NCBI GenBank assembly: GCA_013298675.1
Contig: JAAFIJ010000083.1
Coordinates: 1-9,262 of the forward strand
Origin: Rhodobacterales bacterium
GTDB taxonomy: Bacteria > Pseudomonadota > Alphaproteobacteria > Rhodobacterales > Rhodobacteraceae
Length of the DNA stretch: 9,262 nt
Direction: 5' to 3'
Part shown: one piece after another, positions 6,826 to 9,262 of the stretch
How positions within the stretch are numbered: position 1 is the first letter of the stretch
Layout of the letters: each line of letters starts with the position of its first letter
The notes under the pieces: model-generated
Database searches by the model: none
What the model was told of the DNA's origin: nothing
The model's input: the letters and a program-made list of their open reading frames with translations, nothing else
Position numbers and translations under genes: made by a program

Positions 6826-8106
6826 TTACCAGGCATCGCCTTTGAGTTCGGTCAGGTCTGCTTCAAGGCCTGCCAAGTTGTCAGCAGCTGTACCGTCACC
6901 CGACAAAGTCGCGTGAACTGCGGACCAGAACTTCGAAGAAACTTCGTTGTACTTGCCCAAGGTTGGTGCGGATGGACGTGGAACTGCGTTCAAGAACACG
7001 TCTTTCCACTGTGGGATGATTGGCTGAGCGGCGGCGATATCTGCGTCATCATAAAGCGCTACGATGGTTGGCAGGTTGGATTCAGCAATCGCGCGCTGCT
7101 TTTGTGCCTCTGGACCAGCCAGATACATCGCGAGCGAAATCGCGGCATCTGGGTGCTTCGAGTACTTGGACACAGCCACGTTCCAGCCACCGAGAGTTGC
7201 AGCCGAGGTATCACCCTCTGCGCCAACTGGCAAAGTGGTCACGCCGAACAGGTCCTTAACTGCCGAGTCCGCACCGTTGCCCAAGCCATAAGCATAGGGC
7301 CAGTTGCGCATGAAAGCAGCGTTACCGGTCTGCCAGACGCCACGAGCTTCTTCTTCCTGGTATGCAAGAACGCCTTCTGGCGAAATCGTGCCGACCCAGC
7401 CTTTGACGGTGTCAAGTGCTGCAGCAGCTTTTGGGTTGTTGACAGAGATCGAGCCGTCAGCTTCAACGATTTGACCGCCACCAAAGGATTTGATCCACTC
7501 CAGTGCGTTACAGGTCAGGCCTTCATAGGCGTTACCCTGCCAAACGAAGCCCCAGAAATCACCCTTGCCAGCTGCGCGCTCGCCGTCCTGAACAGCTTGT
7601 GCTGCTACAGTCAGTTCAGCCCAGGTTTTTGGAACAGCAACGCCGTACTTTTCCAACAAGTCCTTGCGGTAGTACAAAGCAGGCGCATCCGTGAAGATTG
7701 GCAGAGCAACAAGCTTGCCGTTCACGGTTTGCGATTGGATGATCGACGGGAAGTGGGTCGGAGCAAGGTCCTTGGCAACTTCGGTCAGATCAAGGAAGTG
7801 ATCGGCCAACTGTGGCGCCCAGATAACGTCGGTCTGGTACAGGTCGATGTCTGCGGCACCAGCAGCAAGCCAAAGACGGTACTGACCGAATTGGTCAGTG
7901 GTCGACGCTGGCATTGGCACCATGGTTACTTTGTGACCAGTTGCTTCTTCCCATGGCTTTACCAGATTGGCAAAGTTCTCAACTGCGTTACCGACAGCGC
8001 CGGAAACGTAAAAAATTTCGTCCGCCATTGCTGGCGTACCCAAAGCACCCACGATCGCCAGAACTGCGGCGGAACGAAGTGCACGGCCTTTGAATCCAAA
8101 GGACAT
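6826..8106 (-). CDS. thuE: Periplasmic sugar-binding protein, ThuE-like (426 aa)
   Basis: The substrate receptor of the importer (bacterial extracellular solute-binding protein family 1, trehalose/maltose type), acting in the periplasm. A signal peptide is clear: positively charged start M-S-F-G-F-K-G-R, a hydrophobic core at about 9-24, and a signal peptidase I site A-M-A before D-E at residues 28-29. It is not a lipoprotein because no lipobox cysteine is present. The family segments D-I-D-L-Y-Q-T-D-V-I-W-A-P, A-L-Y-Y-R-K-D-L-L and T-L-G-G-W-N-V-A-V-S are present, and the length is normal. The start at 8106 is supported by GGGAGAGA just upstream and by where the signal peptide begins; an extension to 8166 would add 20 residues before the signal. 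It is the first gene of the operon. The likely ligand is trehalose or a related disaccharide, by operon context only. Confidence 0.92.
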   Translation of the reverse strand: MSFGFKGRALRSAAVLAIVGALGTPAMADEIFYVSGAVGNAVENFANLVKPWEEATGHKVTMVPMPASTTDQFGQYRLWLAAGAADIDLYQTDVIWAPQLADHFLDLTEVAKDLAPTHFPSIIQSQTVNGKLVALPIFTDAPALYYRKDLLEKYGVAVPKTWAELTVAAQAVQDGERAAGKGDFWGFVWQGNAYEGLTCNALEWIKSFGGGQIVEADGSISVNNPKAAAALDTVKGWVGTISPEGVLAYQEEEARGVWQTGNAAFMRNWPYAYGLGNGADSAVKDLFGVTTLPVGAEGDTSAATLGGWNVAVSKYSKHPDAAISLAMYLAGPEAQKQRAIAESNLPTIVALYDDADIAAAQPIIPQWKDVFLNAVPRPSAPTLGKYNEVSSKFWSAVHATLSGDGTAADNLAGLEADLTELKGDAW

Positions 8107-8130
8107 GGTGTCTCTCCCTGATGAAGTAGT

Positions 8131-8145
8131 GCGCCGTTGTGGCGC
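8131..8145 (-). other. Small hairpin in the thuE leader
   Basis: GCGCC and GGCGC pair over 5 bp around a 5-base loop, roughly 12 bases upstream of the thuE ribosome-binding site (about 8108-8119). It lies inside the predicted leader RNA. It may stabilise the 5' end of the message, or be chance in GC-rich sequence. Confidence 0.3.
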
Positions 8146-8193
8146 GTCCCTGTGCAAACGCCTCATTTTCCAAACCCGTGGGCCCGGCCTCCC

Positions 8194-8203
8194 GAAGCGC
8201 TTG
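8194..8203. promoter_or_regulatory. LacI-type operator candidate, downstream site
   Basis: GAAGCGCTTG contains the perfect palindrome AAGCGCTT (8195-8202) with a central CG pair, the hallmark of operators for LacI-family sugar repressors. It sits where the predicted thu transcript would start (near 8202), so a bound repressor would block initiation. A second copy of the same core lies 58 bases upstream. Confidence 0.5.
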
Positions 8204-8208
8204 CGACA

Positions 8209-8238
8209 TGTCTAGGGCAAGCTTGCGCAATCCGTCAA
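8209..8238 (-). promoter_or_regulatory. Candidate thu operon promoter
   Basis: On the minus strand TTGACG (8233-8238) and TAGACA (8209-8214) are 18 bases apart; the first is a strong and the second a moderate sigma-70 element match. The spacer contains the perfect 10-bp palindrome GCAAGCTTGC (8217-8226). The predicted start near 8202 gives a leader of about 95 bases. The promoter lies between two AAGCGCTT palindromes, which strengthens the call, but no transcription data are available. Confidence 0.45.
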
Positions 8239-8251
8239 CGATTCTCGCCTC

Positions 8252-8261
8252 AAAGCGCTTT
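8252..8261. promoter_or_regulatory. LacI-type operator candidate, upstream site
   Basis: AAAGCGCTTT is a perfect 10-bp palindrome with a central CG pair and resembles classic LacI/CcpA-type operator cores. It is centred about 54 bases upstream of the predicted transcription start. Together with the site at 8194-8203 it could support cooperative or looping repression by a ThuR- or AglR-like regulator encoded elsewhere. Confidence 0.5.
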
Positions 8262-8590
8262 CAAATTACTTGATGTTCAGAGCAAAGATGTATGTGAGGT
8301 CGCAGCCATCAGCCAACGATTTGTGCCCGGCAGCAGCACCCAAACCACAGGGATTGCTGCCTGAATATTCGCTAATTCATTGATAGTAGTATATAGTTCT
8401 ATTGAACTGGACCGACAAAAGCGTGGGTCACTATTCTGGGACCATCTGCGACCGACGGGTCAGGCCGTTGCGAATGCTTCGTGGCGCTTTGAAGATCATT
8501 GTTTATTCCACGCCACCGCTTGCGGGGCATCCGACAGTTTCGGGCTTGCCGCCACCCATATTCTGTCCATTCAACGGCACCAAAAAATGA
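8262..8590. other. Gene-free region between the thu promoter and the small-protein terminator
   Basis: No gene is supportable here. Open frames on both strands lack a ribosome-binding site and an ATG start, and match no family I recognise. The region contains an inverted repeat GGCAGCA/TGCTGCC (8329-8335 and 8355-8361) with inner CCC/GGG pairs, then an AT-rich stretch (about 8362-8402) that includes TGAAT/ATTCA halves. A minus-strand frame ending with TAA at 8266-8268 reads 36 codons without a start and has a coding-like tail (G-C-D-L-T-Y-I-F-A-L-N-I-K). It could be a gene remnant. A repressor gene, often found next to thu operons, is not here. Confidence 0.5.
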
Positions 8591-8616
8591 ACAAAGCGGG
8601 CATAAGCCCGCTTTGT
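8582..8616 (-). terminator. Strong intrinsic terminator of the small secreted protein gene
   Basis: ACAAAGCGGGC (8591-8601) and GCCCGCTTTGT (8606-8616) form a perfect 11-bp stem with a 4-base ATAA loop. On the minus strand it is followed by TCATTTTTT, a good U-tract, 28 bases after the stop codon at 8645. It isolates that gene from the thu operon. In the plus direction the following sequence is less U-rich, so it is mainly a minus-strand terminator. Confidence 0.88.
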
Positions 8617-8644
8617 TGTACTTAGTTTTGGGCCAAACTGCGCC

Positions 8645-8851
8645 TTAGCGGCACGCAGGATGCTCTGCCGCGTCGCCCGCATCGTCACAGCCCGATCCAC
8701 CTTTGATACGTGGCTTGCTGCGCTTGTCGATGCTGTGGATTTGCATCGCGTCCAACCCGTAAAGGCCGTTTGCCTTCACAAGGGCCATAGCGGGACCGTT
8801 GAGCGAAAGGGCAAGGAATGCGCCGGCGGTGAGGAACATAATCGTCTTCAT
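8645..8851 (-). CDS. Small secreted protein with two cysteines, function unknown (68 aa)
   Basis: I do not recognise a family. Residues 1-23 form a clear signal peptide (M-K-T, hydrophobic core I-M-F-L-T-A-G-A-F-L-A-L-S-L, cleavage after A-M-A), leaving a mature peptide of about 45 residues in the periplasm or outside. The mature part contains N-G-L-Y-G-L-D-A-M-Q-I, a basic stretch K-R-S-K-P-R-I-K-G-G and two cysteines (55 and 67) in G-C-D-D-A-G-D-A-A-E-H-P-A-C-R, which could form a disulfide. GGAG lies 8 bases before the ATG at 8851. The TTG two codons earlier is less well placed. A strong terminator follows. Upstream on the same strand, after 116 bases, is a response regulator gene that may or may not control it. 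Confidence 0.75.
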   Translation of the reverse strand: MKTIMFLTAGAFLALSLNGPAMALVKANGLYGLDAMQIHSIDKRSKPRIKGGSGCDDAGDAAEHPACR

Positions 8852-8913
8852 TTGCAATTCTCCAAGGTTGATTTCGTCTAGAAACCATAGTCAGAGCGGC
8901 GCAAAAGCATCAG

Positions 8914-8939
8914 GGACCAAGGGTTGCCTAAGATGGTCC
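8914..8939. promoter_or_regulatory. Inverted repeat upstream of the small secreted protein gene
   Basis: GGACCA (8914-8919) and TGGTCC (8934-8939) form a 6-bp inverted repeat separated by 14 bases, about 65-90 bases upstream of the ATG at 8851. It could be a regulator binding site, or a weak hairpin after the response regulator gene. It lacks a U-tract, so it is a poor terminator. No convincing -35/-10 pair was found. Confidence 0.35.
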
Positions 8940-8967
8940 TAAATCCCGGACATTGGTCTGAACATTC

Positions 8968-9262
8968 CTAGCCCTTAAGTCTGTCACGCGCCAACATGGC
9001 CGCCTCTACCCGGTTGCGGACCTGCAACTTTTGCAGAATCGAGGTCATGTAATGCTTGACCGTCTTTTCCTGAATGCTCAACTTGTCACCGACTTCTTTG
9101 TTTGAAAGCCCCTGTGCCACAAGTTTCAGAATGCTCTCCTCTCTGTGGGAGAGATCGGAAAACGGGTCGACGGGTGCTTTTTCTTTGGTGCGCATTGCCA
9201 AAAGCAACCTGCCCGCCAAAAGCGGTGTCACGTAAGATCTGCCTGCGGCCAGATCCCTTACA
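8968..9262 (-). CDS. LuxR/NarL-family response regulator, C-terminal part (partial, 97 aa seen)
   Basis: The visible part is the DNA-binding end of a NarL/FixJ-type regulator. The frame stays open to the right edge of the window, so the start and the receiver domain lie outside. The first visible residues (R-D-L-A-A-G-R-S-Y-V-T-P-L-L-A-G-R-L-L) match the usual end of the receiver/linker in this family. The helix-turn-helix follows: L-S-H-R-E-E-S-I-L-K-L-V-A-Q-G-L-S-N-K-E, then a recognition helix region with E-K-T-V-K-H-Y-M-T-S-I-L-Q-K-L and V-R-N-R-V-E-A-A. The GTG at 9231 is an internal valine rather than the start. The stop is TAG at 8968-8970. The target genes and the partner kinase are not visible; the small secreted protein gene directly downstream is one candidate target. 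Confidence 0.9.
   Translation of the reverse strand, partial: VRDLAAGRSYVTPLLAGRLLLAMRTKEKAPVDPFSDLSHREESILKLVAQGLSNKEVGDKLSIQEKTVKHYMTSILQKLQVRNRVEAAMLARDRLKG

Noticed and set aside
6913..8121. 402-residue plus-strand open frame opposite thuE
   Set aside because: It lies wholly antisense to a well-supported binding-protein gene, has no family features, and is rich in tryptophan, cysteine and arginine as expected for a reverse-complement shadow.
8137..8364. Plus-strand open frame across the thu promoter region
   Set aside because: It begins inside the thuE leader, covers the promoter and both operator candidates, and has no ribosome-binding site or recognisable domain.
8439..8447. GGACCATCT shared with the minus strand at 8931-8939
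   Set aside because: A 9-base match in opposite orientation without palindromic context is probably chance.
8402..8590. Plus-strand frame ending just before the strong hairpin at 8591
   Set aside because: It needs a TTG start with no ribosome-binding site and resembles no family. The hairpin's U-tract is on the minus side, so it serves the small secreted protein gene instead.
8380..8625. Possible transposase remnant in the gene-free stretch
   Set aside because: No catalytic motif, terminal inverted repeats or target duplication could be seen in any frame.

Overview
The window looks like chromosomal DNA of an alphaproteobacterium, most likely a Rhodobacterales (Roseobacter-type) bacterium. 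This rests on gene content and protein style: a rhizobial/roseobacter-type thu sugar operon, a small membrane protein of a kind I associate with Rhodobacteraceae, and a YbfF-type hydrolase next to a cytochrome b561. No rRNA, tRNA, CRISPR array or intact mobile element is visible, so the taxonomic call is inference.

Layout. Positions 1-100 hold a possible tail of a gene entering from the left and a terminator-like hairpin. A small membrane-anchored hypothetical protein (101-472, minus) is divergent from an alpha/beta hydrolase (566-1336, plus). The hydrolase converges on a four-helix cytochrome b561 (1353-1841, minus), which has a 17-bp-period tandem repeat just upstream of its putative promoter. 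From 8106 down to 1999 a single six-gene minus-strand operon fills two thirds of the window: solute-binding protein, two permeases, ATPase, ThuA-family protein and Gfo/Idh/MocA dehydrogenase. It is followed by an intrinsic terminator. To its right, 8262-8590 has no supportable gene. A small secreted protein (8645-8851, minus) with its own terminator follows, and then the C-terminal end of a LuxR/NarL-type response regulator that runs off the right edge (8968-9262).

How the genes work together. The six-gene order matches thuEFGKAB of rhizobia and Agrobacterium, a system for uptake of trehalose, maltitol and sucrose isomers that handles them through 3-keto derivatives. The binding protein delivers a disaccharide to the two permeases. 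The MalK-type ATPase powers import, and ThuB (NAD-dependent dehydrogenase family) with ThuA processes the sugar in the cytoplasm. Start-stop overlaps (ATGA between the permeases, TAATG between thuA and thuB) and 4-nt spacing show tight coupling. A long hairpin between the binding-protein gene and the first permease gene probably lets the binding protein be made in excess. Upstream of the operon, two palindromes with the core AAGCGCTT flank and overlap a plausible sigma-70-type promoter, which is the layout expected for a LacI-family repressor. The repressor gene is not in the window.

No wholly new system is evident. The points most worth checking are the operator/promoter arrangement, the intercistronic hairpin, the tandem repeat upstream of cytochrome b561, the small two-cysteine secreted protein beside a response regulator, and the gene-free stretch 8262-8590.
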